64,000 bases of DNA from Sphingomonas sp. PP-F2F-A104-K0414 (lineage in GTDB: Bacteria > Pseudomonadota > Alphaproteobacteria > Sphingomonadales > Sphingomonadaceae): NCBI RefSeq assembly GCF_004340945.1, contig NZ_SLYD01000001.1, positions 682,001 to 746,000 on the forward strand. Reading direction: 5' to 3'. The notes under the pieces were generated by a model. It saw nothing but the letters and a program-made list of their open reading frames with translations. It searched no databases and was not told the DNA's origin. The position numbers and the translations under genes are program-made. This document shows, in pieces, positions 17,046-26,552 of this stretch. Positions within the stretch are counted from its first letter, which is position 1. Each line of letters begins with the position of its first letter.

Positions 17046-17939
17046 GTGACCGAAGCTGAATTCATTGCTGCCTTACGCCGGCTCCCACTGCATCCTGCCG
17101 CGCGAGGCCTCAACGACGACACCGCGCTGCTCGATGCGGGCCCGCTCGTCGTTACTACCGACACGCTGGTCGAAGGCGTCCACTTCCTCCCAACCGACCC
17201 CGTGCAGGACGTCGCGTGGAAGCTGGTCGCGACCAACCTCTCCGACCTCGCCGCGAAGGGGGCCAAGCCCGAAGGTATCCTCCTCAACTACTCGCTCGGT
17301 GACGACGCGTGGGACCGCGCTTTCCTCGGGGGGCTCGCCGACGTCCTGACGACCTTCGACACGCGGATCATCGGTGGCGACACCGTCACGCTCCCCACGA
17401 ACGCCCCGCGCGTCCTGACAGTCACCGCATTCGGCAGCGACGCCGCCGCCCCTGCCCGCAACGGCGCGCTAGGAGGCGACGCACTTTACGTCACCGGCAC
17501 GATTGGCGACGCGGGTGCGGGGCTCGCGATCGCGCTCGGCGCGGATGGACCTGCCGAGCTTCTCGCCGCGTACCGCCGCCCGCAGCCGCGACTCACCGAC
17601 GGCCGCATCGTCGCGCCGCACGTCCACGCGATGATGGACGTGTCCGACGGTCTGCTCATCGACGCATCCCGCATGGCGCTCGCCAGCAACCTCGCCGTCA
17701 GTATCGACCTCGCGCGCATCCCGCTTTCCGACGCCTATCGCGCGTTCTCCGGCGACCGCCTCGCCGCAGTCACAGCGGGAGACGACTACCAACTCCTTTT
17801 TGCTGCACCGCAAGATTTCGTTACCGACGCCGCTCGGATCGGCACGTTCTCGACCGGCGCGGGGCTTACCCTCCACGACTCGGGCCGCCCCGTCCCGCTA
17901 CCGCCAAGTCTAGGCTACGAGCACAGCCCACGCGGATAA
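17046..17939 (+). CDS. thiL: Thiamine-monophosphate kinase
   Basis: A 297-residue enzyme phosphorylating thiamine monophosphate to the active cofactor TPP. Family motifs in order: GLNDDTALLD, VTTDTLVEGVHFLPT, WKLVATNLSDLAAKGAKPEG, IIGGDTVTLP, and MMDVSDGLLIDASRMALAS with the Asp residues that bind Mg-ATP. GTG 17046 is preferred (VTEAEFIAALRRL is the usual N-terminus), 5 nt after GGAGGA (17035-17040), a Shine-Dalgarno contributed by the preceding palindromic element. Confidence 0.93.
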   Translation: MTEAEFIAALRRLPLHPAARGLNDDTALLDAGPLVVTTDTLVEGVHFLPTDPVQDVAWKLVATNLSDLAAKGAKPEGILLNYSLGDDAWDRAFLGGLADVLTTFDTRIIGGDTVTLPTNAPRVLTVTAFGSDAAAPARNGALGGDALYVTGTIGDAGAGLAIALGADGPAELLAAYRRPQPRLTDGRIVAPHVHAMMDVSDGLLIDASRMALASNLAVSIDLARIPLSDAYRAFSGDRLAAVTAGDDYQLLFAAPQDFVTDAARIGTFSTGAGLTLHDSGRPVPLPPSLGYEHSPRG

Positions 17940-18029
17940 CTTGCGCAATACCCCCGCACTGATAGGCTCTCCCCTCGGGACTCGGCAAAGTCGGGACCGG
18001 AGAGGACCTGACAAGAGGGATAGCGCCGT

Positions 18030-20183
18030 ATGTCGACCGTCTATTTGGCCATGATCTGCGGCGTCATCGCCGTCCTATATGGTTTCGTCACCAGTCGACA
18101 GGTGCTCGCAGCCTCCCCCGGCAACGCAAAGATGCAGGACATCGCCGCCGCCATCCAGGAGGGCGCGAAGGCCTATCTTGGGCGGCAATACACCACGATC
18201 GCGATCGTCGGAGTCATCGTCGCGGCGATCCTGTTGTTCACGCTCGGCATGATCTCGACGATCGGTTTCGTCATCGGCGCGGTGCTGTCGGGTGTCGCCG
18301 GCTATGTCGGCATGAACATCTCGGTCCGCGCCAACGTCCGCACTGCGGAGGCCGCGCGCACGTCGCTGCAGGCCGGGCTGACGCTGGCGTTCCGATCGGG
18401 CGCGGTAACCGGCATGCTCGTGGCGGGCCTCGGCCTGCTCGCGATCAGCGCGTTCTTCTGGTACCTCACCGGACCCGCAGGCCATGCGCCCAACGACCGG
18501 ATCATCGTCGAGGCGCTCACCGCGCTCGCGTTCGGCGCCTCGCTGATCTCGATCTTCGCGCGATTGGGCGGCGGCATCTTCACCAAGGCGGCGGACGTTG
18601 GCGCGGATCTGGTCGGCAAGGTCGAGGCCGGCATCCCGGAGGACGACCCCCGCAACCCCGCCGTGATCGCGGACAACGTCGGCGACAACGTCGGCGACTG
18701 CGCGGGCATGGCCGCCGATCTGTTCGAGACCTACGTCGTCACGCTGGGCGTGACGATGATCTCGATCGCGCTGCTCATCCAGGCGAGCGGCGCCGAGCTG
18801 ATGCGGCTGATGACTCTCCCGTTGCTCGTCGGCGGGGTGTGCATCGTCACCTCGATCATCGGCACCTACATGGTGCGGCTTGGCGGCGGCAGCATCATGG
18901 GCGCGCTCTACAAGGGCTTCTTCACCTCGACGATCCTGTCGATCCCGGCGATATACCTCGCCACGCAGTACGTGCTCGGCGACCTCCACCGCGTGATCGG
19001 CGGCGCGGGGTTCCTTGACCCCGCGACTGACGATCTCACCACGCAGGCGGCACCGTCGCTGACGCAGAGCTTCACCGGCATGGACCTGTTCTGGTCGATG
19101 ATGATCGGCCTCGTCGTGACCGGGCTGATCGTTTGGATCACCGAATATTACACCGGCACCAACCACCGCCCGGTGCAGTCGATCGCCAAGGCGTCGGAGA
19201 CCGGCCACGGCACCAACGTCATTCAAGGCCTGGCGATCAGCCTCGAATCCACCGCGCTGCCGACGCTGGTCATCGTCGTCGCGGTGATTGTCGCGTACCA
19301 GCTGGCCGGGATCATCGGCATCGCGTTTGCTGCGACCGCGATGCTTGCACAGGCCGGCATGGTCGTCGCGCTGGACGCCTATGGCCCCGTCACCGACAAT
19401 GCCGGCGGTATCGCCGAGATGGCCGGCCTGCCCGACGACGTCCGCCAACGGACCGACGCGCTCGACGCGGTCGGCAACACTACCAAGGCGGTCACCAAGG
19501 GCTATGCGATCGGCTCGGCCGGACTTGCCGCGCTCGTCCTATTTGGTGCGTACACCACCGATCTCGCGACGTATTTTCCCGACGTCACGGTCGATTTCAG
19601 CCTTTCCAACCCGTACGTCATCGTCGGTCTGCTACTGGGTGCGCTGCTCCCCTATCTGTTCGGCGCGTTCGGCATGACTGCGGTCGGTCGCGCAGCAGGC
19701 GCCGTCGTCGAGGAAGTCCGCGAGCAGTTCCGCAACAACCCCGGCATCATGCTCGGCACCAGCCGCCCCGATTACGCGCGGACGGTCGACCTCGTGACCA
19801 AGGCCGCGATCCGCGAGATGATCGTCCCCTCGCTGCTGCCGGTGCTGTCGCCACTCGCCGTGTATTTCATCATCACCGCGGTCGCGGGCCAGGCCGCCGG
19901 TTTTGCATCGCTTGGCGCGATGCTGCTGGGCGTGATCGTCTCGGGGCTGTTCGTCGCGATCTCGATGACGAGCGGTGGCGGCGCATGGGACAACGCCAAG
20001 AAATACATCGAAGACGGCCATCACGGCGGCAAGGGCTCCGAGGCGCACAAGGCGGCGATCACCGGTGATACGGTCGGCGACCCCTACAAGGACACGGCCG
20101 GCCCCGCGGTGAACCCGATGATCAAGATCACGAATATCGTCGCGTTGCTCCTGCTGGCAGCCCTGGCTGGCGGCGGAGGCTGA
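18030..20183 (+). CDS. hppA: K+-insensitive proton-translocating membrane pyrophosphatase
   Basis: A 717-residue, roughly 16-helix inner-membrane H+ pump driven by pyrophosphate hydrolysis. The catalytic loops are clear: [20 protein letters not shown], then [20 protein letters not shown], and near the C-terminus [12 protein letters not shown] with [18 protein letters not shown]. The segment GNTTKA at about 482-487 has Lys where K+-dependent enzymes have Ala, which marks the K+-independent subfamily. The gene follows thiL after 90 nt and is the last of this block, with a hairpin behind it. Confidence 0.96.
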   Translation: MSTVYLAMICGVIAVLYGFVTSRQVLAASPGNAKMQDIAAAIQEGAKAYLGRQYTTIAIVGVIVAAILLFTLGMISTIGFVIGAVLSGVAGYVGMNISVRANVRTAEAARTSLQAGLTLAFRSGAVTGMLVAGLGLLAISAFFWYLTGPAGHAPNDRIIVEALTALAFGASLISIFARLGGGIFTKAADVGADLVGKVEAGIPEDDPRNPAVIADNVGDNVGDCAGMAADLFETYVVTLGVTMISIALLIQASGAELMRLMTLPLLVGGVCIVTSIIGTYMVRLGGGSIMGALYKGFFTSTILSIPAIYLATQYVLGDLHRVIGGAGFLDPATDDLTTQAAPSLTQSFTGMDLFWSMMIGLVVTGLIVWITEYYTGTNHRPVQSIAKASETGHGTNVIQGLAISLESTALPTLVIVVAVIVAYQLAGIIGIAFAATAMLAQAGMVVALDAYGPVTDNAGGIAEMAGLPDDVRQRTDALDAVGNTTKAVTKGYAIGSAGLAALVLFGAYTTDLATYFPDVTVDFSLSNPYVIVGLLLGALLPYLFGAFGMTAVGRAAGAVVEEVREQFRNNPGIMLGTSRPDYARTVDLVTKAAIREMIVPSLLPVLSPLAVYFIITAVAGQAAGFASLGAMLLGVIVSGLFVAISMTSGGGAWDNAKKYIEDGHHGGKGSEAHKAAITGDTVGDPYKDTAGPAVNPMIKITNIVALLLLAALAGGGG

Positions 20184-20205
20184 AGCGCGTATCGCAGCAA
20201 GCGCG

Positions 20206-20246
20206 GCCGGACGGCGGGGACACCGACGCCGCCGTCCGGCGCGCCT
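20206..20246 (+). terminator. Probable terminator of hppA
   Basis: An 11-bp stem GCCGGACGGCG / CGCCGTCCGGC (20206-20216, 20230-20240) followed by GCGCCTTTGC, 23 nt after the hppA stop. Only a short T run follows. Confidence 0.6.
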
Positions 20247-20404
20247 TTGCCGCTACACTCTTCACGCTACTGCCGACCACGCTATCGGTGGCGGAGCCAG
20301 CTGATCCGTTTCGGAGCAGTCGGCGGCAGAACATTCCCGGATTTGCTCGGGATCGCACCTACCTCCGGATGACGGCGCACTGACGGCATCTACGCTGCGA
20401 CCGG

Positions 20405-23400
20405 ATGAACACCCAGGTCGCAGCCTCGCCCGATACCGCCCTGTCGGCGATCGACGCTTTCATCGCCCGCTGGCGCGCCAACGAAGGCGGTGCCGAACGC
20501 GCGAACTTCCCGCTGTTCCTCACCGAGCTCTGTCGGCTGATCGACGTGCCCGTTCCCGACCCCGCCGACGCGACGCACGATCGCAACGACTATGTGTTCG
20601 AGCGCGCCGTGCGACTGGAGGATCTGGGCGGTCTCCAGCGCAACGGCCGAATCGACCTGTATCGCCGCGGCTGCTTCGTCCTCGAAGCCAAGCAGAGCCG
20701 CGAACGCGGCGGCCCCAAGGAAGTCGCCAGCCCCGAACAGGCCTCGCTGCCTGGCCTGCCGCCTCCCGACGATTCCGACCGTCGCGGCCGGCGCAGTGCG
20801 CATCGCAGTTGGGACGTGCTGATGCGCAACGCCCGCGAGCAGGCCGAACAATATGCTCGCGCCCTCCCGACCGATCACGGCTGGCCGCCATTCATCCTGG
20901 TCTGCGACGTCGGCCACGCGATCGAATTGTTCGCGGACTTCTCGGGCCAGGGCAAGGCGTACCGGCAATTCCCCGACCGCGCCGGCTTTCGCCTGTATCT
21001 CGACGATTTGCGCGATCCGGCGATCCGCGATCGCCTGCGGAAAATTTGGCTCGATCCGCACGCGCTCGACCCTGCCCGCCACGCCGCGATCGTCACCCGC
21101 GACATCGCCCGGCGCCTGGCCGAAGTGAGCAAACGGCTGGAGGATCGTGGCCATGCGCCCGAGCCGGTCGCGCATTTCCTGATGCGCTGCCTGTTCACGA
21201 TGTTCGCGCAGCGCGCCGACCTGCTAGATCGCGGCAGTTTCACGCAGATGCTGATCGACGCGCGCGACGATCCGTCGAGCTTCGCGCCGATGCTGGAGGA
21301 TCTGTGGAGCGCGATGAATACCGGCGGGTATTCGCTGGCAATGCGGCGCACGGTGCGGCGCTTCAACGGCGGGCTGTTTGCCGAACGCAGCGCGATCCCG
21401 CTGCAACGCGAGGAGATCGGCGAACTGCTCGAAGCGTCGCGTCACGACTGGACCGAGGTCGAGCCCGCGATCTTCGGCACGCTGCTCGAACAGGCGCTTG
21501 ATCCGGTCGAACGGCGGCGGCTCGGTGCGCACTACACACCGCGCGCCTATGTCGAGCGGCTGGTGATCGCGACGATCATCGAGCCGCTGCAGCGCGAATG
21601 GGAGACGCAGGTGCTCGGCACGGTCGAGCGCGAGCGGTTGTCGCGTCCCGCGGTGGCGATCCGGGCAGTGCATGATTTCCACGAACGTCTCGCCGCGACG
21701 ACGGTGCTCGACCCCGCCTGTGGTACCGGCAACTTCCTCTACGTCGCGCTCGAACTGATGAAGCGGCTGGAGGGCGACGTGCTCGAAGTGCTCGCCGATC
21801 TCGGTGGCCAGGAAGCGCTCGCGCTGGAGACCGCCACCGTTCATCCGCGCCATTTCCTCGGGATCGAGCTGAACCCGCGCGCGGCGGCGATCGCCGAGCT
21901 CGTGCTGTGGCTAGGCTATCTCCAGTGGCAATTGCGCAATCGCCGGACGATCGCCGACCCGGTGCTGGAGAAGCTCGACAATATCGCGACGATGGACGCC
22001 GTCCTCGCGCATGACCGTGTCGCCGAAGACGGCACGCTGACCAATCCGCGCCCCCCCGATTGGCCGGATGCGGAGTATATCGTCGGCAATCCGCCCTTTA
22101 TCGGCAAGGGTGCGGCGATGCGCAGCGCGTTTGGCGAACGCTATCTGACGGCGCTGTGGACGGCGCATCCGCAGATCAACCGATCGGCCGATTTCGTGAT
22201 GTATTGGTGGGATCGCGCCGCCGAACGCCTGACCGAGACCGGTACGCGGCTAAAGCGGTTCGGCTTCGTCACGACGAACTCGATCACGCAGGAATTCAGC
22301 CGGCGCGTCATCACGAAACGGCTCGCAGCCCAAGTGCCGATCGGTATCGTGCTCGCGATCCCCGACCACCCTTGGACCAAGGCGACCACCGACGCCGCGG
22401 CAGTGCGGATCGCGATGACCGTGGTCGAACGCGGCGTGCCGGTCGGTCAGCGTCTCCAGATCGTCGCGGAACACGGGCTCGATACCGACGCCCCGATACT
22501 CGGCTTCGCGGCCACGAGCGGCAGGATCAACGCGGACCTCTCGATCGGTGCAAACGCGGCAGCGGCGTTCGCGCTCGTCGCCAATGACGGGTTGTCCTGC
22601 AATGGCATGATGCTGGCAGCCCGCGGGTTCGTCCTGTCGGCAACAGAAGCGCGCCATCTGCTCGCGATCTCACCGCCGGCGGCAACCGGCATAATCAAGC
22701 CCTATGTCGGCGGCGCGGATCTCGTTCGTCATTCCTCTAACCGATGGATCATCGATGCCTATGGTCATGACGAGACCGCTCTGCGCACGATGTTCCCAGC
22801 CATTTACCAGCATTTGTTGATGACCGTGAAGCCGGTGCGCGATACCAATCGGCGCACCGGCTTCAAGGATCGGTGGTGGATATTCGGCGAGCCCCGCCGC
22901 ACGTTCCGCCCCGCGCTGCTCGGCCTCTCGCGTTACATCGTCACGACCGAGACGGCCAAGCACCGCATCCTGCAATTTCTGCCTGCAACGACGACGCCCG
23001 ACCATATGGTCGTCTGCTTTGCGCTGGGCGACGGGTTCTCGCTGGGCGTGCTCTCGTCGCGCGCGCACCTGCAATGGACCTATGCCAATTGCGGACTGAT
23101 CGGCATCGCGCGGTTCGAACAGGGGCATCGCTACACCAAGTCGCGGATTGCCGATCCGTTTCCGTTTCCCGATGCCCCGCCCGATCAGCGCACTGTGATC
23201 GGCGACCTCGCGGAGGAACTCGATGTCGCGCGCAAGGACGTGCTCGACACGCAGACCGACCTGACGATGACCGGACTCTACAATCTGCTCGCACGACTTC
23301 GCTCGGGATCTGCGTTCGATCCCGTTGCACAGGACCAGCGCCAACGCGATCGCGTTGATATCCTCGCGCAACTCCACGACCGCATCGATACGGCCGTCGC

Positions 23401-23824
23401 CACCGCGTACGGCTGGCCTGCAGATCTTAGCGACACCGACATCGTCGCGCGCCTGGTCGCGCTCAACGCCGCGCGTCACGCCGAAGAAAAGGCGGGCCGC
23501 GTCCGCTGGCTACGCCCCAACTACCAGATCGCGCGCGCCGGGCTCACCGCGCTGCCGCTGCCCGCGCGCGCCGAGCAGATCGAGGCGGACCTACCCGCCG
23601 CGCTACTTCGCAAACCGCAGTTCCCGCGCGATGCGATCGGCCAGACTGCGGCCGTCCTCGTCGATCTGCGCGGTGGCGTCGGGCTGACCAGCGACGAGAT
23701 CGCACGCCGGTATGCGCAAGGCCAGAAGGTTCGCCCGCGGATCGCCGCGACGCTCGCTGCGCTTGCCCGGCTTGGCCATGTCGCTGTCGATGGCGATCGC
23801 CACACGCTTCGCCGTGCCGCTTGA
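20405..23824 (+). CDS. MmeI-like type IIL restriction-modification enzyme (single chain)
   Basis: A 1139-residue protein with nuclease, methyltransferase and specificity in one chain. The N-terminal PD-(D/E)XK site is intact: Asp84-X9-Glu94-Ala-Lys96 in RIDLYRRGCFVLEAKQ, the same spacing as in MmeI. A helical connector leads to a gamma-class adenine methyltransferase: motif X GAHYTP at 374-379, motif I DPACGTGNF at 436-444, motif IV NPPF at 562-565. The region from about 750 to 1000 would be the target-recognition domain; a 110-residue tail follows. MmeI-type enzymes methylate adenine on one strand and cut about 20 nt away. No partner gene is nearby, as expected for the class. Some relatives act as methylases in BREX/DISARM-type systems, but no such neighbours exist here. 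Target sequence unknown. Confidence 0.88.
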   Translation: MNTQVAASPDTALSAIDAFIARWRANEGGAERANFPLFLTELCRLIDVPVPDPADATHDRNDYVFERAVRLEDLGGLQRNGRIDLYRRGCFVLEAKQSRERGGPKEVASPEQASLPGLPPPDDSDRRGRRSAHRSWDVLMRNAREQAEQYARALPTDHGWPPFILVCDVGHAIELFADFSGQGKAYRQFPDRAGFRLYLDDLRDPAIRDRLRKIWLDPHALDPARHAAIVTRDIARRLAEVSKRLEDRGHAPEPVAHFLMRCLFTMFAQRADLLDRGSFTQMLIDARDDPSSFAPMLEDLWSAMNTGGYSLAMRRTVRRFNGGLFAERSAIPLQREEIGELLEASRHDWTEVEPAIFGTLLEQALDPVERRRLGAHYTPRAYVERLVIATIIEPLQREWETQVLGTVERERLSRPAVAIRAVHDFHERLAATTVLDPACGTGNFLYVALELMKRLEGDVLEVLADLGGQEALALETATVHPRHFLGIELNPRAAAIAELVLWLGYLQWQLRNRRTIADPVLEKLDNIATMDAVLAHDRVAEDGTLTNPRPPDWPDAEYIVGNPPFIGKGAAMRSAFGERYLTALWTAHPQINRSADFVMYWWDRAAERLTETGTRLKRFGFVTTNSITQEFSRRVITKRLAAQVPIGIVLAIPDHPWTKATTDAAAVRIAMTVVERGVPVGQRLQIVAEHGLDTDAPILGFAATSGRINADLSIGANAAAAFALVANDGLSCNGMMLAARGFVLSATEARHLLAISPPAATGIIKPYVGGADLVRHSSNRWIIDAYGHDETALRTMFPAIYQHLLMTVKPVRDTNRRTGFKDRWWIFGEPRRTFRPALLGLSRYIVTTETAKHRILQFLPATTTPDHMVVCFALGDGFSLGVLSSRAHLQWTYANCGLIGIARFEQGHRYTKSRIADPFPFPDAPPDQRTVIGDLAEELDVARKDVLDTQTDLTMTGLYNLLARLRSGSAFDPVAQDQRQRDRVDILAQLHDRIDTAVATAYGWPADLSDTDIVARLVALNAARHAEEKAGRVRWLRPNYQIARAGLTALPLPARAEQIEADLPAALLRKPQFPRDAIGQTAAVLVDLRGGVGLTSDEIARRYAQGQKVRPRIAATLAALARLGHVAVDGDRHTLRRAA

Positions 23825-24008
23825 GAACTCGGGGTTATCGTCCTGCCCATTGCCGAATCGTCATTTTTCCCCATATTGACGTGGCAGGCATGAGGCGGCG
23901 TCCGCGAGTAATATCGCGAGCGTCGTGCGTTGCGCGTCCAGCTTTCCTTTTTCGCGAACCTGCGGTAAGGGCGCTCGTCCCGAAATTCCCCCAATTCAGA
24001 GATTATAT

Positions 24009-24227
24009 TTGGCCAAGGAAGAACTGCTCGAGATGCGCGGCCGCGTGGTGGAACTCCTCCCCAACGCGATGTTCCGGGTTCAGCTCGAAAACGACCACGA
24101 GATTCTCGGTCACACCGCTGGCAAGATGCGCAAGAACCGCATCCGCGTGCTGGTCGGCGATGAGGTGCTGTGCGAACTCACGCCGTACGATCTGACCAAA
24201 GGTCGCATCACCTACCGCTTCAAATAA
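24009..24227 (+). CDS. infA: Translation initiation factor IF-1
   Basis: A 72-residue S1-like OB-fold protein: [40 protein letters not shown], and the ending [12 protein letters not shown] are near-identical to other bacterial IF-1. It blocks the ribosomal A site during initiation. The family N-terminus (MAKEE) corresponds to TTG GCC AAG GAA at 24009, so the start codon is TTG; there is no ATG or GTG that gives this end. The upstream 184 nt (23825-24008) contain no gene. maf follows after 49 nt. Confidence 0.95.
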   Translation: MAKEELLEMRGRVVELLPNAMFRVQLENDHEILGHTAGKMRKNRIRVLVGDEVLCELTPYDLTKGRITYRFK

Positions 24228-24276
24228 GCGCCGCGCGCCGTTCGCGCGGTCGCGTAGCCCAAGCATCGAGGCACCT

Positions 24277-24843
24277 GTGCTGGTTCTAGCCTCCTCCTCG
24301 CCCCGCCGCCGCGATCTGCTCGCGCGGCTCGGCGTCGTACCGTCGCGCGTGGCCTCTCCCGATATCGACGAAATGCCGCGCAAGGCCGAGCTGCCCCGCG
24401 CCTATGCGCTCCGCCTTGCGGTGGAAAAGGCCAGTGCGGTCGCGCGCGCCGAGGGCGAGATCGTGCTCGCCGGCGACACGACGATCGCGCTCGGCAGCCG
24501 CATCCTGCCGCCTGCCGACACGCTGGAGATCCAGCGCGACCTGCTCGGCAAGCTGTCGGGCCGGCGTCATCACTGCCTGTCCGCGGTCTGCGTGATCGAC
24601 GCGACCGGCAAGGTGCGCACGCGCATCGCCGACACGATCGTCGCGTTCAAGCCGCTGTCGCCTGCCGAAATCGACGACTATCTCGCGTGCGGCGAAGGGC
24701 TGGGCAAGGCCGGCGGCTACGCGATCCAGGGCCGTGCCGAGGCATTCGTGCGCTTCCTGTCGGGTAGCCATTCGGGTGTCGTCGGTCTGCCGCTGTTCGA
24801 AACGCGTGCGTTGCTGAAAACGGCTGGCGTCGCGCTTGCCTGA
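24277..24843 (+). CDS. maf: Maf family nucleotide pyrophosphatase
   Basis: A 188-residue Maf protein. LVLASSSPRRRDLLARLGV is the strict family N-terminus (ASxSPRR), followed by AGDTTIAL, where YhdE-type enzymes have the catalytic Asp, and by YAIQGRAEAFVRFLSGSHSG. Family members hydrolyse dTTP/UTP or modified nucleotides and can arrest division when overproduced. The start is GTG 24277. The gene sits in the infA-maf-RNase-yacG order typical of alphaproteobacteria and overlaps the next gene by 8 nt. Confidence 0.93.
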   Translation: MLVLASSSPRRRDLLARLGVVPSRVASPDIDEMPRKAELPRAYALRLAVEKASAVARAEGEIVLAGDTTIALGSRILPPADTLEIQRDLLGKLSGRRHHCLSAVCVIDATGKVRTRIADTIVAFKPLSPAEIDDYLACGEGLGKAGGYAIQGRAEAFVRFLSGSHSGVVGLPLFETRALLKTAGVALA

Positions 24844-25798
24844 AACCGGGCCTGAATGGCTCTACGAAGCCGGCATCGGCGAAGCGCGCGCTGCGCTGGT
24901 GGACGATGATCAGATTCTCGAAGCCGCGATCGAGTTGGACGACAGCACCGCGCTGAAGGTCGGCCTCGTCGCCCGCGCGCGTCTGGTCGAACTGCTTCCG
25001 GGTCGTCGTGGTCGCGTCACGCTTGATGGCGGCGAGGCGCTGATCAACTATCTCCCCCCCGGCATTACACAAGGCGCGAGCCTGACTGTCGAGATCGTCC
25101 GCGAGGCGCTGCCCGAGGCCGGCCGCGCGAAGCTCGCTAAGGCGGTTCCGAGCGACCTGCCCCCCTGCCCCGCCCCGACGCTGTACGAGCGCCTCATGGC
25201 GACCGGTCTGCCCGTTCACAGCCCCCGCGCGCATGAATTCGACGCGCTAGAGGCAGCGGGTTGGTCCGAACTGCTCGACGAAGCTGTGAGTGGCGAGATC
25301 GTCTTCCCGCTTGGCGCGCTCCGCCTCTCGCCGACGCCAGCGATGACGTTGTTCGATGTCGACGGTGCACCGCCGCTGTATACGCTCGCCATCGCCGCCG
25401 CGCATGCCGTGGCGCGCGCGATTCGCCGACACGGCATCGGCGGCTCGATCGGCATCGATTTCCCGACCCTCGCCGGCAAGGCGCAACGCAGCGCCGTTGC
25501 CGCCGCGATCGACGAATCACTGCCGCAACCGTTCGAGCGCACCGCGATGAACGGCTTCGGCTTCCTGCAGATCGTCCGCGCACGCCCGCGGGCGTCGATC
25601 CCCGAAATCCTCCGCGCCGATCCGGTCGGCGCAGCGGCCCGAGCGGCGATCCGCACGCTCGAACGCACCCCGCCGACCGCCTCGCGCCGCCACACCTTGC
25701 CCGCAGCAGTCCACACGCGTCTGATGACGCGCCCCGACTGGCTCGCGGAACTCGCGCGCCGCACCGGCGTCGTCCACGAACTGGAGAGCGCCCGATGA
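24836..25798 (+). CDS. RNase E/G-like protein, short form without S1 or zinc-link
   Basis: A 320-residue protein aligned with the catalytic part of RNase E/G. IGGSIGIDFPTLAGKAQRSA corresponds to the E. coli GGLIVIDFIDM segment with the first catalytic Asp. The region of the second acid (E. coli QDRARIQISHISRFGLLEMS) reads PQPFERTAMNGFGFLQIVRA, with Glu in its place. The N-terminal S1 domain and the Cys-rich zinc link (CPxC) are absent. This short form recurs in sphingomonads as annotated ribonuclease, but activity is unproven. The start is TTG 24836, overlapping the maf stop; an ATGA overlap links it to yacG. Confidence 0.75.
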   Translation: MPETGPEWLYEAGIGEARAALVDDDQILEAAIELDDSTALKVGLVARARLVELLPGRRGRVTLDGGEALINYLPPGITQGASLTVEIVREALPEAGRAKLAKAVPSDLPPCPAPTLYERLMATGLPVHSPRAHEFDALEAAGWSELLDEAVSGEIVFPLGALRLSPTPAMTLFDVDGAPPLYTLAIAAAHAVARAIRRHGIGGSIGIDFPTLAGKAQRSAVAAAIDESLPQPFERTAMNGFGFLQIVRARPRASIPEILRADPVGAAARAAIRTLERTPPTASRRHTLPAAVHTRLMTRPDWLAELARRTGVVHELESAR

Positions 25799-25968
25799 CA
25801 ACCGTCAAATGCCCTATCTGCGACCAGCCCGCAGTCTCTGACTACAAGCCGTTCTGTTCGAGCCGCCACCGCGACCGCGACCTGTTGCAGTGGCTCGGCG
25901 AAGGGTATCGCATTCCCGGCCGCCCAATCTCGCAAACGGGGCTGGACAGCGCCGAAGACCCCGACTAA
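25795..25968 (+). CDS. yacG: DNA gyrase inhibitor YacG
   Basis: A 57-residue zinc protein: CPICDQP, FCSSRHRDRDLLQWLGEGYR, IPGRP. YacG binds GyrB and Zn(II) through C-X2-C-X15-C-X3-C. Here the fourth Cys is His (CSSRH), giving a Cys3His site. The ATG at 25795 overlaps the preceding stop by 4 nt (ATGA). The tRNA-Phe gene follows after 53 nt, the usual alphaproteobacterial order. Confidence 0.9.
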   Translation: MTTVKCPICDQPAVSDYKPFCSSRHRDRDLLQWLGEGYRIPGRPISQTGLDSAEDPD

Positions 25969-26021
25969 ACGCGCCCTTCCGATCGCAAGGTCGGACGCTT
26001 CTCCGGTCCCAGACCGGACGT

Positions 26022-26097
26022 GCCCGGATAGCTCAGTTGGTAGAGCATGCGACTGAAAATCGCAGTGTCGGCGGTTCGACCCCGTCTCCGGGCACCA
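26022..26097 (+). tRNA. tRNA-Phe (GAA)
   Basis: 76 nt with encoded CCA. Acceptor stem GCCCGGA pairs with TCCGGGC; D-loop AGCTCAGTTGGTAGAGC; anticodon loop CTGAAAA with GAA at 26055-26057; T-loop GGTTCGACCCC. All stems pair. Confidence 0.97.
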
Positions 26098-26280
26098 TTT
26101 TCCCTTATCGTTTACCGAACTCGAGACTGGCGAGGCTGTGCAACGCTCACGATGTCGTTATCCAAGCGGCAATGCGCCAGGTTCGGGCTTGCAAGCCAAT
26201 AACCCTCGATTACCAAAAGCTATATGAGGATACCCTCGGCCCCGGCGGCCAGCCTCTAAGTGTGTATCACTGTAGAAAAC

Positions 26281-26355
26281 TGGAGCGGGCGAAGGGATTC
26301 GAACCCTCGACCCCAACCTTGGCAAGGTTGTGCTCTACCCCTGAGCTACGCCCGC
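26281..26355 (-). tRNA. tRNA-Gly (GCC)
   Basis: 75 nt on the minus strand with encoded CCA. Acceptor GCGGGCG/CGCCCGC; D-arm AGCTCAGGGGTAGAGC; anticodon arm AACCTTGCCAAGGTT with GCC; T-loop GGTTCGAATCCC. It is convergent with tRNA-Phe; the 183 nt between them hold no gene. Confidence 0.97.
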
Positions 26356-26533
26356 TCTGGCGCCTATGTCTCCGGTCTGAAGCGACACGGTGACTGGGTG
26401 AGGCGCGCTGTTAGCCCGAGGTTTCGAGATCGGCAAGCGCCTTTTCGAAATTATAGCGAAATTCGCCAAATTTATTGTGCGCCGCACCAACCGATCAGTC
26501 GATGCGAGATTCCGCTTGGCGACTCCCCCTTTA

Positions 26534-26548
26534 GAACATTACAAGAAC
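26534..26548 (+). promoter_or_regulatory. LexA (SOS) box of imuA-imuB-dnaE2
   Basis: GAACATTACAAGAAC is an exact match to the alphaproteobacterial direct-repeat LexA site GAAC-N7-GAAC. It ends 4 nt before the imuA GTG, so LexA would cover the transcription start/ribosome-binding region and derepression by RecA would switch on the whole mutasome operon. Confidence 0.9.
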
Positions 26549-26552
26549 AATT

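Noticed and set aside
20405..23824. Part of a BREX or DISARM defence island
   Set aside because: No helicase, PglZ, phospholipase D or other island gene is adjacent; neighbours are hppA and infA, and the nuclease site is intact as in stand-alone type IIL enzymes.
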